Shown one piece after another: positions 37,201-52,200 of a stretch of DNA of 64,000 nt. How positions within the stretch are numbered: the first letter of the stretch is position 1; each line of letters starts with the position of its first letter. The stretch lies in assembly GCF_032062135.1 (NCBI RefSeq), contig NC_092860.1:127077668-127141667 (forward strand). Reading direction: 5' to 3'. The translations under genes were made by a program, and so were the position numbers. The stretch comes from Pyxicephalus adspersus. Taxonomy: Eukaryota > Chordata > Amphibia > Anura > Pyxicephalidae. The notes beneath the pieces are model-generated. The model searched no databases, was not told where the DNA came from, and was given only the letters and a program-made list of their open reading frames with translations.

Positions 37201-40200
37201 CACTTTTTTTGTTATATTACAGGGAGGTCACAGAGATTCCCCTGCTGCACTTCAGGGGTGTCTATAAAACTAGAGCTGTGGGAATTTTTTAATTTTGAAA
37301 CTTACAAATTACAGGCAATAAATACATTGTCAATGTAGCCAGGTGCCAGAAATATACGGGGTAAGTAGATTAGCATTAATACACTGACATACCATACAGC
37401 ATATGGTTAACCACCTGGTTCTATTTTAATCACCTGCTCAACCCTACAGTACCTGCACAAAAATCATTTTTGGAACTTCTGGGTTAATTTAACTGGGCTT
37501 ATGCTCAGATTTCCAGCCAATACATGGTGTCCAGAAAGCAGGAAATCACATTGTTTTCATAAAGGCAATTTCTTGCAATCAGCTTTGACAGTTTATTTCT
37601 TAAACATCATAAATGAAATGTTACCTTTCTACACAGTCTGATAGTCGAGATGTTAAATTAGAAGCTGGAGCATCGTGTCCTCCAATGGCATAGAGGAAAC
37701 CATTCCATGTGGTGACCCCAACTCCACCCCTTCTTTTGGACATCTGTGCACACAGGGTCCACTTATTGGTGTGAGGATCAAAGCATTCTACAGACTTGAG
37801 ACACGAACTTCCATCTCGACCACCCACTGCATAAAGCCTGGAAGACAATCAAACCAACATGTGCCAATTTATTCAGTGAAATCCACTAGCGGGCAGATGG
37901 CCCAACATCTTATGTTTTTCAATATGAAAAGAAATACAGTACGTGCATAATTTCACATCTGTTATGAGCAGTTTTTTCAGGGCCAGTACAGTTCTTCACT
38001 ATACGGGTGGTTAGAAGCTTCAATTCTAAGGCAAAGAATGTTGTAAGGGCGGTCTGCATAAAGTCCAATTCACCCAAAATGTTTTTGTGTTATTAGAGAA
38101 CATTTTTGTGAAGTCCTTATGACCCCAACTGGGACATTTTTACCCATTCCCTGTTCCTCTGAGGGCCTGCATGAAAATATCAAAAAGTGTATAAGCCATT
38201 TCAGAAGTAAATTAAACAAGTAAAAAGAATCCTACCTACTAATCCCTCAATTACATAGACACAGGCTATTTTCTTTTTTAGTGTCTAAATAATTTTTATT
38301 TCATGTAATTACTTTAGGGACAAACTAAGGTATAATAGAAGTACTGGCTGCATTAGAATACAGGTAAACTACAATAGTACAGACAGCAAATTCAACATAC
38401 TGCTTATTTACTCACTTTCCAGCAAGGACGGCTACACCAACTGTGCTTCTTGGCGTTGACATGCTGGCTACAAAGTTCCACTGCCTGGCCTGAGGATCCC
38501 ACCGCTCCACAGTGTTCAAATAACTCCAGCCATCATGACCACCAACAGCATACATGGGACCTTCTAAAACCGCCACACCTATCAACAAACAGATTAAGCA
38601 TTATATGACTATGAAAAATGTGCCCTTTATTATGTTAGAAGCAATGGCATGGGTAATCCATATTGCTTAAATGAACAGAAAATAAAGATCAAAATTGGAT
38701 CATTAAAATGGTCTTAAATGAAAATAAGCAAATGACACAACTATATATGTAAGGAGGTCAAAACAAACCTTTACAGACTGCAAACATGATATCTCATGAA
38801 ATATTTCCAGGGACTAAGGTTAAAGGACAAAAAAGCTGGCAAAGGGTTGGCATTTGAAAGCACCATACACAGATGTATATATTAAATGTTGCTGGTTTGG
38901 CTTGACGAGCTATTCTAAAGGCTGTACTTGATAAAAAGGCTGCTCCTGAAAATTTTAACTTACCAATATCTAACAGTAACCTTCATTGGCAAAACTGAAT
39001 ATTTGAATGTCTTCAAATATAAAAAAAACAGCAATACTCTTTCTGGTATGTGAAAGTATGTGAAATCTGCTAGTTTTAAAAGATTTGTAATTAGATTTTG
39101 TAAGAACATTAATGTGGTGCTTTCTGTTTTCCTTTCTGGCTTCTCTGACAAAAGGAAGTAAAATCCCAGCCTCTACCAAAATGCTCACTCACACCATGAG
39201 AATCAGACCATGGTACATCAGTTACGAAGTAAAAATCAGCTACAGGGAGGTTGCATAGGCAATACAAGCGACTACATTTTTTTGCTCTTTTGGGCACCAC
39301 TTCCAGTTTGGTTTCTCAGAACAAGGCACAACAGCAAAATGAAAATTTACTTTGTTTTGAGTAGGTTTCTACTGAGTAGGTTTAAAAAAATCTTTTGTTT
39401 CCAATTTTATTTATTATGTTTGGAATAAATTTTGTGCAGTTTACACCTATGGAGTTACAGTTATGATTAAATGCTTTTGAAGTGGAACTAAATTTTCAGT
39501 GAACTGAAACTGTTTAATTGCCTTTTTTAAAAATACGTTTTCATGGAAGGCAGAAACGAAAACTCTTGAAAAAAAAATAAGCCTAATAGGATTACATGTA
39601 GCAGTTCCTTGCTGTTTATCTGCAGACCAGATTTAGATCACTCTTACATAAAATGTAATGCCATGCATATTAAGTTAATACATGGGCAATAACATTCACA
39701 CCTCTTATGGATCAATAAGGAATGCCTGTATATATAATAATCAGAGAAAGCTACCCTTCTACATATATAATTACAAAATATAAAATATGGTATAAAAAAA
39801 TGGTAATAAACTTTAAGGCACTTTTGATTACTACAGAAATTTGACTGGTGATGAACGGTAGGGGAGGTGCTAACTTACCTAGGCCATGCCGATGTGTAGA
39901 CATAGGTGGCATAACACTCCATGTTTTTGTTTTGGGGTTATAACACTCCACAGTGTTTAGGGTTTTTAACCCATCCCTCCCTCCAACAACATATAGCTTA
40001 TCATCCAACACAGCGACACCAAACTGAAGTCTTCGTCCATTCATGTTGGCTACAGGAGTCCATGTATTAGTGCGCAGATCATACTTTTCAATGCTTGTTG
40101 CTCCTGAAACAGTTAATTATTCAAAACTAATTATTTCTAATTACCATTAGGTATAAAACTTATCAAAGTTAAGTAAACATTAATCCTTAATTTCAACCTG

Positions 40201-43200
40201 GCATTTACCTTCTGCACCTGGCTGTACCTCTACATAAAAGTTTATTTTGAAGGTATTCTAATCCTCTAAATGGCCCTCACCTTAGCAATAAAAAATAATT
40301 AGTGTTAATGGGTTCCAGCAGTGCCTCGTATCTAAGCAAAAAAACATTGAAACAATAGATGGAGCAAAGTTTTCAGGCACAGTGAGCACTGGTAGTACTG
40401 GGACCATGCTATTTTAACAAACCGCTCTCAGATTAATAAACAGGATCAATGGCCAGTCAGTGCACTACATGCTCATGTAATTGCTTTGACAGGCAACCAT
40501 TTTTGGACTTGATAACAAACTTCTCAGGCTGGCAGATGACACTGTGCCAGTTTTTCTGTGTGCATGGTCTAAAGGAGCAGAGGATTTATTAAAACAGTGT
40601 ACTAAATAAAAGTATTGTATGTAAGAATCTAAAAATGTTTTAATCAAATTAAAAATCACATTAACCGAAGCATGCTGATGCTTGGAATCTAGGCTTTAAT
40701 GATTTCTGGTCAGATATCTGGGTGTGCAAGAGTGCTTAGTACTAAGTGAATATGCAGAGGTCACACCAATTACTCCTATGAATTCCTTCAATTTTTGTTG
40801 GCCCCAGTACACATTTTGTTTACCAGTACCAATTCCTGATAAAAGGGGACAACTTATACATTCTTTTGGTGCTTTGCTCCTTGTACAGCCTAAAGCACAG
40901 AGTTGAACCTCAACCCAGACCTGCCCAAAGAGAATAATTTTCTTCCCACATCGTTCTTCTACTTCTTGTCATGGATAGGATAAATGGAAAGGTAAACATT
41001 AAAAACATATGCCCTTTCTCCTTAAACCCCAGCTGTTCAGCATATAGATCCCTCTCAAGCTGCCCTGGCAGTAGGATACTAGACCTAAAATACATTATGA
41101 TGATTTCTATGCGCCATTTCAATTGGGGATCCATAATATAAACAAGTAAAATACATTTTATGTTCCACTATATTACATTTGTTTAACTGAATACATTTTA
41201 CTGGTTGATTAATAGACATTATTACAAGTATTACCTTTTGTAGCATCCATACCACCAACAGCAAAAAGCATGCCCACAGTTGACTTTCTGGGTTTTGTAC
41301 GAGGGCTCTGTAACATTGGTCTTCTTTCAGGCAACAAATGGTACTTCATGGCTTCCATAATGAGCTTCTGACACTCAATGTCATCTCTGAACAGTGCATT
41401 ATTCTCCATGTCTGCAAGAAACTAAAAATGAGATATCTGATTATTGTTCCAACAGACACTTCAACTGTGAGGTCTGAATTGTATCAAATGTGGTGTCTGC
41501 AGACCTTGAGGATCACCTATCCCTCAGCTGGTCAGAAGCACTTTATACTGACAAAATTTTAAAGACCAAAAAAAAAAAAACTCACGCCCTTGGAATCTTT
41601 TAATTTTATTACTGTACTAGCTAAATAACCCGGCGTTGCCCAGGTATTTATTCATTGCAATATTATACAGGCTTTTCCTAGGCTTTATATATATAGCAAA
41701 TAATGCTATATTGTTAAATCAAATGAAGAATGAATCAAATCAAGAAATGTTTTTTGTAGGTTTTAAAAGTATAAGTACAATATAGAATTAAAATACAAAT
41801 AAATTAACCTACATTAATGGCATATATTCCAATGCTGTTTTAAATGTTTTAATAAGAACAGTTGTGCTCATGAACACATTGATCACCAGAAACGAGCCTT
41901 TTCATTTAAAGGTGAAAACATATCACTAAACATTGATTTAAATTATTTACAATAAAAAAAAACCCAAACACAATAACTGAGGGAAAAACTATATACTCCC
42001 CGAACTCTTGCAACAATAACAACTAATAGACTGTGTGGATAGGTCTCTATCAGCTTACATCTGGTCACAGCAATATTTCCTCATTTCCCTTTTGTAAAAA
42101 CTGTTGGGTTGATTGGGGATCATGGGAGAACAGCCCATTTGACTTGACTTTGAACAGTTCATGGGTTCTGGAATTTGACTTGACATTTTTAAGACTGTTG
42201 TTATTTTAGGTCAATCTTTTGGAGTTGTAGCCTAATGCTATGGGTCATTGTTTTGCTTGAACACGCTTTCCCAAAGCTCAAACGTCATACACACTGCTAA
42301 GGTTTTTCTGGTTTCCCATTTGTTTGCTGCCCCTACAAGTTCTTTTTTCTGTAGTAAAAGCATGACCTCTGTGTAGTGCCGCCATCACCAGGTTTCATGG
42401 AGGGGATGTGTTTAGTATAATCTGCAGAAGAAGTGTATATGGAAATCAACGCAAAACAATTTTGGTGGGGAGGAAAAAAATACTGGAATTGAATATGAGC
42501 TGGGGTAACCTAAGGGGAGTAATAACTGAAGAGTGTTACTAAGTTACAGTAAACATGGGGAGCTGAGAATAAGTGCAAAATGAAGGGATTTGTAAGGCAT
42601 CTTTAAAAAAAAAAAAAAAAAAGATGCCTTTAAAATCACTTCACTTTGTGCTAATTCTCATTCATCTTGTATTGGGTTTGGTATCCACTTAAGCAGTGGT
42701 AATCACTCATCTTTTACTCTGTAAACATGGGAAGGGCTAAAATGTTTGCAAACAGAACTTATTTTGCTTTAGGTAATAAGTGTGTACAGCTAGTGTCAGG
42801 CTTATGTAATGCCGGGTTCAGGTGTACATACCAATAAAAACACTCCAAAAGTTGAAAGTTATACAAACCAAACTCTAAAAACAGAGTTTTGCTGAGACAA
42901 TACATAACATTATGCCCAAACTGTGGCATAAAACACAAACATTTAATATGCAGTATACATGGTATGTTATTGAACATCATACCAGTGCCAACACGCTGGG
43001 GAACCATTGTACCTGTGGTGCCAGCAGGGGTAACCGGATATAGGCCAGAAGTTTGCTAAGCTCCCTTCTCCTCTGTTCTACATCATGTCGTACCCAGGTA
43101 AGCAAGGCATTCAAGATGGTTTCTTCATGAGGAATGTTCATATCATCGCTTGCTAGAAGTTTAGCAATTTCAGAAGCTGGCAATAATAAAAATTCTTGAT

Positions 43201-46200
43201 TTCGTATTACTTCCATGAAATGTTCCTAAAAACAAACAGTTAAAAGCATTATTATTAGATTTGTCTAATTCCGGTGTTTCATCTATTCACTAAACCATTA
43301 GCATGCATTAGTAAAACATTATCCATGGGTAGTATCAGGGATATCGAGGCTGGATTACCAAAATGATAAAAGAATCTTCACATAGCAGAACGTGTAAATA
43401 TTCACTTAAAATTATCTTATCTTTTTTTTAATAAACTCATGTACACATGATTGGAGTTAAAAAAAATTGTTTATCACATGATTGGATACTTGAAAATAAT
43501 ATTTAAGAGCCTCAACTCTGTTAGTAAATCAGCCTCAATATTTCTGGTATTTTTTCACAAAGATCTAAAATAGTCCCAAGAGAATGTTAACAATTTGGGA
43601 TTTACATGAATTAGGTCAATGGCTTTACATATGGAGCAGGATTATCTATAAACACAAAGAAACTCTTTCATGTGCTTTCAGGTATCATCTAACCATCAGC
43701 TTTCACCATTTACCAGCAGCCTAAACTGCCTGTAATTATTTAGCCCATTCATTTTACGTGTCAAAGTCACATGACCAGGTTTCTTCCAATCTCATGCGCT
43801 CTTCTTGCTTAATAATTAAAGAGAACGTCATACGGTGCCACAAGCTACACACCATAAGGGTCTGTGTTTTAGGAACCATTAAATGTGGGCCGTCATGTGC
43901 AGAAAAGAGAGGAATATATTATAGAGTGGATAGACCCTTAAAGAGAATGCATCTCTACAGAGTAATCAGTATGTTTGGGATTTAAAACTATTCCTGAACA
44001 TTTGTAAGTAATTGTAAACCAGAGTATTAGCCCAACTGAATTCACAGAAACAGACATGAGGTCCGAAATATAATACATTATCAACTCCCATATTCTTAGT
44101 CTTATTTTTTTATATCAGCTATGCAGAAAGTTTAAAACTGGTGTGCAGTGTAACAAACAACAGAAAAGACCCACTGCTCTTAAAGCATACCTTAACTCAG
44201 AAATTTCACTTTAAATAAAAGGGTAGACAACCTTTTTATGTTAAGTAAAAATTCTGTTCATTTAGGTTTTTTTGTAAGTGCAACACGCCAGGTCAGAGAC
44301 GGATACCGGGACGACGCAGGACCCGATGGAAAACACCTCGCGACCGATCGACTGCACTGCGGGATTGAAGATATAAGTGTATTTATTTTTAGGTTAGGAT
44401 TTTTAGTTTTAGGCACTTTTCAGTTTAGTTCCTCTTTAGGGTAAAACTTTGGGCAGGACTTAGGGGCATACCAGTAAACATATTCATTTGGCCCCCCTGT
44501 AAAATTTACGTCGATCTTGATAATAATAGAAAAAAAAAAATCACCAAATGCAGCTACATGCAATAGTATGGCAACAAGGCTAAACTGCTCCTAAATTCAG
44601 AGCAGATGAGCAAACAGGTATGACCTTCATAAAAGTTGCAAAATGTGGTTATGTAAAAATCAGCATAGTCACTTCACAAGCCTGGAGCTTGTCCTTCATT
44701 ACCTTCCCACTGCTTTCTGGATTCATAGCAATGCCTCTGTTGCTAAAAACCCTACCACTGTAAAATGCATTGTCTGGGAGAGGGTGCATGGGAAACTCAA
44801 AAAAAAAAAAAGAAAAAAAGGAAGGCTTGTGCATTAATTTTAGATTGTCTTAGATAAGCCTTTAGCTGTACATCATTAGGTTCCCACAGAACTGGTCCCA
44901 CACATGACCTCCCTTTCACTGCAATTCAAGTCTGTGAGGAATGGTATGATCTCGGCCAGCACAGACCACTAAAGCATGATGGCAGGATTTTGACAAAGGC
45001 TTTGTCAAATACATAACATTCACAAATTTTAATATGAAAGGGTGCCAAACTATTAGGAAATAAAAATGTATATAAATGTAAAATGAATGTAAGTATTGCA
45101 AAGCCTATGGACTGCCACACAAGCAATACACAGATACGAGTCTTCTATCCTGCAATGCCTTGCAGAGTTTTTGCAGCCTCAATCCTACCTGGATTTCTTC
45201 TCACTCATATCGGTCAGCCTGATGAAGGCTGGGAGCTTGAATTGAGGTACTACAAGCTTTAAAACTGTAGCAATTTATTACCAGCCAACAGTAGTCCATA
45301 GTTTCTGAATCATTCTGGTTATTTAAAGAGGTACTAACAAACCTTCAAACACCCTTGAGTATGTTTTTCTTTATTGTGGTTGCAAATATTTTATAATGAA
45401 TGCATCCTTTTGGTTAAAAGGTGGACTACAACATTGTGCTGCCCATTTGAACCTCCGGCAGCATTTCGTTAAAGCTCCATTGTGTGCATTCTTCAACAAA
45501 CACTATTTACAGAAATAAGAAATTAAAGAATTAAAGAAAATAAAGATTCGTGCCTACTAGCAGAAGCCCTATGAGTCTGGCTGTAGACAGTATAAGATTC
45601 TGGTGATCAGAGTAAGAATATATGAAGTGTAACTTCATAAAGGTATTAAAGAGTTATATTGTGTAAAGAGAACCAGAGTCTTATATCCATGTCTCTATTG
45701 CTTGAGCTTCTTTCCTGTGTACCGTTCAGTGATAACAGAGAAATAATTTCTTCTCATGGCATTGCTACAATTGTGCACAGCCTGTTCTAGCAGATGGATG
45801 AAAGATGTATGCCAGGAGCACTGTGTTCCATATGATCTGAATTCTTTCCACACATATTTCTCTAACACTTAGCCTTAGAAATCCTGCCACTATAACACAT
45901 ATTTTTGGCTGTCTATTGATGTTTATGTGCTTACCCAAGTCTGATAATCAGAATGGTAATATAAAAAACATTTAGTGTATTCTATAGAGAGACACAGGAA
46001 GTATATTACCTTTGGGTTTATTCGCTGCCTACAGAAGACCGGACACTGGAAAACAGAAAAACTGTAGGTCAGCCCAGGATAACCCTCAAGCAACAGTACA
46101 GAAAGCGTGAGCATAGCAGACTCCATGAAAAGGATTTGATGGAAAGTTTTATAAAAATATTTTTTCTTTTGTGTTCATTGTTGACACAGGAAATCTATCC

Positions 46201-49200
46201 CTTTCAAAATGCCCAAAGCATTCCAGCTGAGGGAACTCTCAGGGTCAAGAAAAACAACTGAAGACAATCTGCAGCTCAAAGAACCACCAGAAGAACCTTA
46301 CTGAAGTTGGCATCAGATGAGACCTTAGCATATACCCGATACAATGAGTAATCAGAAGACAAGGTGTCAGCAAATCTGGAAAACAGAAGCTTAAAAAGAG
46401 GCACCCATATATATCTGGTAGAATGTGCCCCAAGAGGGAACGGTGGAGCTCTATCCTTGATACCACCAGCCTGAACAATGGTTTGTCTGAGCTACTTTGA
46501 GATGGAGGAACAAGAAGCCCGAGCACCTTTATAGTGACCATCAGGAAAATATTTTTTCTGAATGATACAGTAGCTGAGATACATGTGAATCACATCCAAG
46601 GAAAATAGAAGGAGATCTCTCTATGGTTACCTGAAGCCTGACAAAGAGAAGGAAGCAGGGTGTTCTGGTTAAGGTGGAGGAAAAGAAAGTAGATTACATT
46701 GGTATATAAGAACACAGGGACAAGGTGCAACTTATAGAAAAGTTGCCACTAGATCAGAGACTTCCCTAGCATAGGTGGGGGGAGGCAAAAAGTACAACAT
46801 TGTGGGTGAGAGTAATGTGGAACACCTCTAAGAGGTTTGAAAGGCTTTTTCTTTACCATAGAGAAAACCAAATTACCACAATCTCACCCAGGCAACAAGC
46901 AGGAGGGGACACTCCCCAGAAAAAAGTTCCTAACTAGGAAGCAAACATTCAGGAATCTATGGTCTCAAAAACAAAATGTCAAGAGAAGACATCTTGCCTT
47001 TAATGGTACTTAGGGCCAAACACTGATCCAGACCAGACTGTAAAATAGCAGACATGATAAATTCCTGGGTTAAAATTCTTTGGACCTACGCCAAGTGAGA
47101 TACGCCCTGCCAGCCTGATGATAAATCGTAAACTCGCTTTCCAAACAAACAAGACAAATTATCAAAGCAATCACGTTGATTATTGTAAATTACAACTATT
47201 GAATTTTGCAAATTCAAACGTCTACTGTGTTTGGATGTATCTGTGCACCTATCCACACAGCCAGGAACTCGGATGTCTAATTTTTGTGCTAGAACCATGA
47301 GGTCAGACCATTGTTGTCCACCTACTATCTGTAAAGTCTAGAGGTATGTACACACATTAGATGATTCTCAGCTGATACGAGATGCGTTTAAGGATCCTCC
47401 CTGGCAAATCAATGAACGACAGAAGACAATCGACCGTATGGAAGTGAAGGGAGGAAAGCGCAGTGGGGTGCTGATGGCTTGTTCACCCCCTTCCTTCTCC
47501 ATAGAACAGAATTGGGCCATATGTACAGCGCTTGTTCATTTGGTCGTTGGAAAACAACTGACTATGGATATTTAGTAGTAGTAGTAGTACACATTGGATA
47601 ATGTACAATTTATTTTATAATACCAAAAAGTAACCAAAATAAAATTTCTATTTTCATGATCATCAACTTAGATGCAGAACAGAGGATTGAAGTAATCGCA
47701 ATGGACCTATATATATCGCCAAAATTACAGCTGGTGGCTGAGTAAGAAAACAACATTACCATCTATAATTATCAAGTTGTTTTTACCCTGTAAATAAAAC
47801 ATAGAAATGTCAGGGTCTGAGAAGAAGAAGTTATAATATATACATTTAAGAAGCACATTATGGTTCCCATAGAAACATGAGTTTTATGTAGAACACTATT
47901 TATAACTCGCATTCTTATAAAACAAAACTCATTACTAAATATCAGTTTATGTTCTCCAGCTAACAATATCAAAGGAGACCTGGGGGAAGAATATAATTTG
48001 AAAAGTTTATTACTTTCTAAAATGGCCTTTGTCTCTTTTCCTCTGGTACTGTGCTCATCACGATATATAAATAGCAATAACATCAAAGAGATGCAATAAT
48101 TGGAAGATAGAAATATGCAGATAAAGACTACGACTTTATATCATTCCTCAGGCTGCAAACACGACAAAAAAACAGCAGATAATTGGAAGCCATTTAAAGC
48201 AGAGCTACAGCCAGATATAAGGAATGCAGTTCTGTCATTATTAACATATCATTAAATGTAATTTTTAGTAGAAGCAGTGCAACCTTATTACAGATTTGTA
48301 CAATATAAATCAGAAAGAGGTGGATGATGTAGCGTGAGGCTTAGCCAAGGTGCCATGCAGTGCACAGATGCCCAGAAGGCGAGAGTAGAAGGACTTTTAA
48401 TATCCAATAACAGGATAGTGTAGTGGAGTAAAACTGTAGCAGAGAAACATAAGGTAAGGTATCTTTTGGCACGTAAAACAGTTCAAACATCTGTATTTCA
48501 CCTATGTATGTGGGAAACATTTACACTGAAGACACTTTACCTTCCCCTGCCTGCATAAGCCAGATAAATCATCAGTGAAAGTAACATATGGGTGTTCTGT
48601 AATACTAACAGACATTGTTATGTTGGAGTACACCTAAGTAACGCACACATACCATGTGTTTGCAAGCAACCAGGAAGCAAAAAACCATATACCAAAAAAT
48701 AAGAATCAGCAGATTCAACGGAAGTCTAACACAAAGATTAACATCAGACATTTCTACATTCAGTATTCAACAGCCAAACTCAGCTCCAATATATATATAA
48801 ACATGCTGCAAAGTGGTAATCAGTTCAGCTACTTTTATAAATGGGGCACACACAAAAATCGCATAACTTAGACACTGTTCTAGTGAAAACCTTGTTCATC
48901 CTTCTATGAATAGGCTAATTATTTCCAGATGGTGGACAGAAGACTAACATCTTGTTTTTGTAGATCTAAAACCCTTAAACACGTGGTTGTACAGCAGTTA
49001 GAACATTTGGAAGTTCTCACCATTGTGTAATTGTGGGCAACTTTGTGCAAATCCGTACATCCTTGTGCATCAGCAAAAGAGCGAATGCCTAGGCAGTTGG
49101 AAGGGTGGAGCTGCTTCATCAGAAACTTACAGCAAGCTTCGACTACCTGTGAGAGTTGTAAGAGGCAAGCTGTGGATAGTAGACTTTCTATGTTTTCTTC

Positions 49201-52200
49201 TTTTAATTCCAGACGACCTGTCAGGAAACACCTACATGAACTGGTTTAGTTTAGTCGTATTTTAAGATCAACACACAAAAATAGAATAAAAAAAATTCCA
49301 CCATGAAGCAAAATCTAACAAAAGACATTTAGCAGATCAGCTATTGGAACAAAGTCACTATATTTTTCTCTACATGCCCTTGAAGGAGTAATTAGTAGTT
49401 GAAGTTATAGTATAAGTATTCTAAGACAAAGTATATACCTATAGTATATAGTATAAGTATATAGCAAAAATGTAGAATTGAGCTACTTGGCTCCCCCCAA
49501 CATTCCGTGCCAGTGTCAAGGAGTAGTGAATCTCAGTCTCTGTAGGAGCAGTGAATCTATGTCTCAGGAGTAGTGAATGCTGTACACCAAGACCTTGTCA
49601 GGGAAAATACCGTGAAAGGTAATAAATACCTCTAAGGGGTCTATTTATAACACAGTGAATCTGGCATTTACTGAAACACAGCCTGGTAAAGAATCAATTA
49701 CCGCCAATGAAACACATGGACCTGGAAGATTCTTCACCAGGAAATGTTTCAGTGAATGTCACATTCCCTGCCTCTAAATAGACTCCCAAATGTAACACTT
49801 ACACATTACTTAGTATGTATCAAAAAATATAAAGTTCTGTCAATTTTAGGACACAATATTTATGTTCCTTCATAAACCCAGGTTTTCAGGAAAAGTCGAG
49901 GAAGATAAACTTCTCTCCACAAAATAAATAAAAAAATAATCTAAATCAAATAGCTACAATAGATTTCATATTTGCTTTAAGGATGTGATATACGTTAACT
50001 ATATCTAATCCGGTATAGCTATAATATAACTATATTCAAGCCAGCTGAAATCCAATATTGTCTAGTTGAAAATAAATACGTTGAGCTGCATGCACCAAGG
50101 CAGAGAATGCAGAAGGCTCAAGCTATTATTTAATTGGTCTTCCCTATTATTATTATTATTGTTATTATTAATAAACAGGACTTATATAGCACCAACATTA
50201 TGCAGCGCTGTACATAAATAGGGGTTGCAAATGAGAAATATAGACAGTGACACAGGAGGAGGAGAAAACTCTGCCCCAAAAGAGCTAACAATCAATCTCT
50301 ACTTAAGATATGGGTGTATAAGGAAATAGAGCAAAAATAAAAGACTTATTAATAAAAAAAAGGTGCAGCTAAGCTTAACCCACTTACATGATGTGATACA
50401 CGAATATTTGCATTTTCAGAAACCTCTAAAGGATAGAACAGTCTGTAATTATATGCCAGCAAAAAAAAGTTGAAAACAAGATTTTATTTAAATAAAAATA
50501 GCGGGTCAAGATACACAGTGCATAAGCAAACTAAATGGCATTCTATTAGGGATTCAGTCTACTTTAAAAATGTCAGTAAAAATAACATTTGAATAGTTAT
50601 ATTAAGAATTAAAAGAGTATACACTACAAATCAGTAAGGGTGTCAGTTCCAGCCTAGGAGTGCTAAAATCTCATCCCAACTGCAGGCTACTTTCAAGTTA
50701 TGCCAGGCGATTTAACAAGGTAGTTTTACCAAAAATTCTTTCTAGTGCATATTCACTGATATTCCAGTCCTTTAAAAGAGCAACACTTATCTTGTAGAAA
50801 AATACATATAATTTACCAAAGTGTCACAAGCAGCTAAATTCTTCATGAGTTTGTCCGAAGGACACAGCTGGAGATGCACATTTTATTATTTCACAGTCTT
50901 CTATGCATTTTCAGTGAATTAATTGGGTAACAGAAGTCAAGGCTCATTCTGCACAGCAGGAGCAGCTACTAGTGTTCTGCTTGGTATTCCCTGATTTAAT
51001 TATGGACTGTTCTTTTTGTAGCAATGTTATTCATTTGCACAGCAATGCCTACTCACTACACAACAAGCAAATATATTACCTGTGTATGAATACTGAACTA
51101 AGGCCCAAAGGGCGTTGGGTTCAACACCTTCCATTTTAATTTCCTCTTGCTTGGCTTCCCGAACATCCCTGGTGAACATTGCAGCAAAGTAGTCTGACAC
51201 CGAAGACAGGACCAGCCTGAACAAAAAAAATAATCTGATTAATGGAGATGTTTTATTCAGTCTTCAGACTGCAATAACAAATTAATTTTACATCAGACAT
51301 CTGTCTGCCAAAACTACTTATGTTGATGCATTACTTATAACACTTTCCTGACAAGTGCTGTTTGCAGGAGCTGCTTTAAATCATAATCAAGCATCATAAC
51401 CTGAAAGCTATGAAAGGTTGGCATTATTTGGCTGGTAGGTAATGCAGCACCATATGCTGACAGAAGTTGTTTAAATTTGTGCGTGTAAAAGAAAATCACC
51501 TCTGCACACCGATTTAGAAAAGTAATTTGGTACCTTTCACTAATTTGATGGAGATGGAACACTAATGAATACATTAGGTTGGCTATTTGGGGCAAGGTCT
51601 GCTTTAAGGAAGGGAACTTAGGGATGCAAGAAGATTGGTATGAGGCCCTGGCACATGTTGTATCTTTCCAGCTTATTAAAAGGTTTGCATCAGGACTGGA
51701 AACTATTAGGAATATTAACAAAATAGGAACATAGGAAATAAAAAAAGTATTGCTGAGGCACAACTCTAAAAATCTAGGGCCATTTTTCACCTGCGATCAT
51801 TCTAGTGAATTTTCCTTTCTACAAATTTCAAAATAAATGCTATTTTTAAACAACAAACTGTAAAAGTCATGTTAACAAGAAACATGCTGACATGAGAAAA
51901 GAACAGCTAAATGGCAAGATGGCAATATAAGTGTCAAATCGCAGTCTGGGGGCAGGGAAAAGACTTTCATAAAGTTTACAGATAACTGAAACTTCCCCAA
52001 GTAGTTGTCAAGGGTTCCTTGAGCTGTAATAGCTTTACCTCCCACATGATTGATGCCCGCCTAGTTCTGGGTTTACCCCATTTGGCAGAGGCATTAAGAT
52101 TACACTAATGTTCTTTTAGCTGTCTAGAGGGGTTGGATTTTGACACTGTAAAGGAAATCATTTCCGGATTATCACCGTAGGAGCGGCATTCTTCCCACCA

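Larger units (their letters stand above)
43226..49020. other. KLHL5 intron between exons 4 and 5
   Basis: 5.8 kb. Holds a GC-richer patch at 44280-44360 (CGACGCAGGACCCGATGG), the retroelement-like block at 46140-46560 and the truncated MITE at 47340. No exon was recognised elsewhere in it. Confidence 0.6.

Noticed and set aside
51335..51790. 151-codon open frame on the minus strand in the KLHL5 intron between exons 2 and 3
   Set aside because: No domain or transposon protein could be recognised, there is no splice context, and KLHL5 exons on both sides join in phase without it. Probably chance or an eroded repeat; a protein search would settle it.
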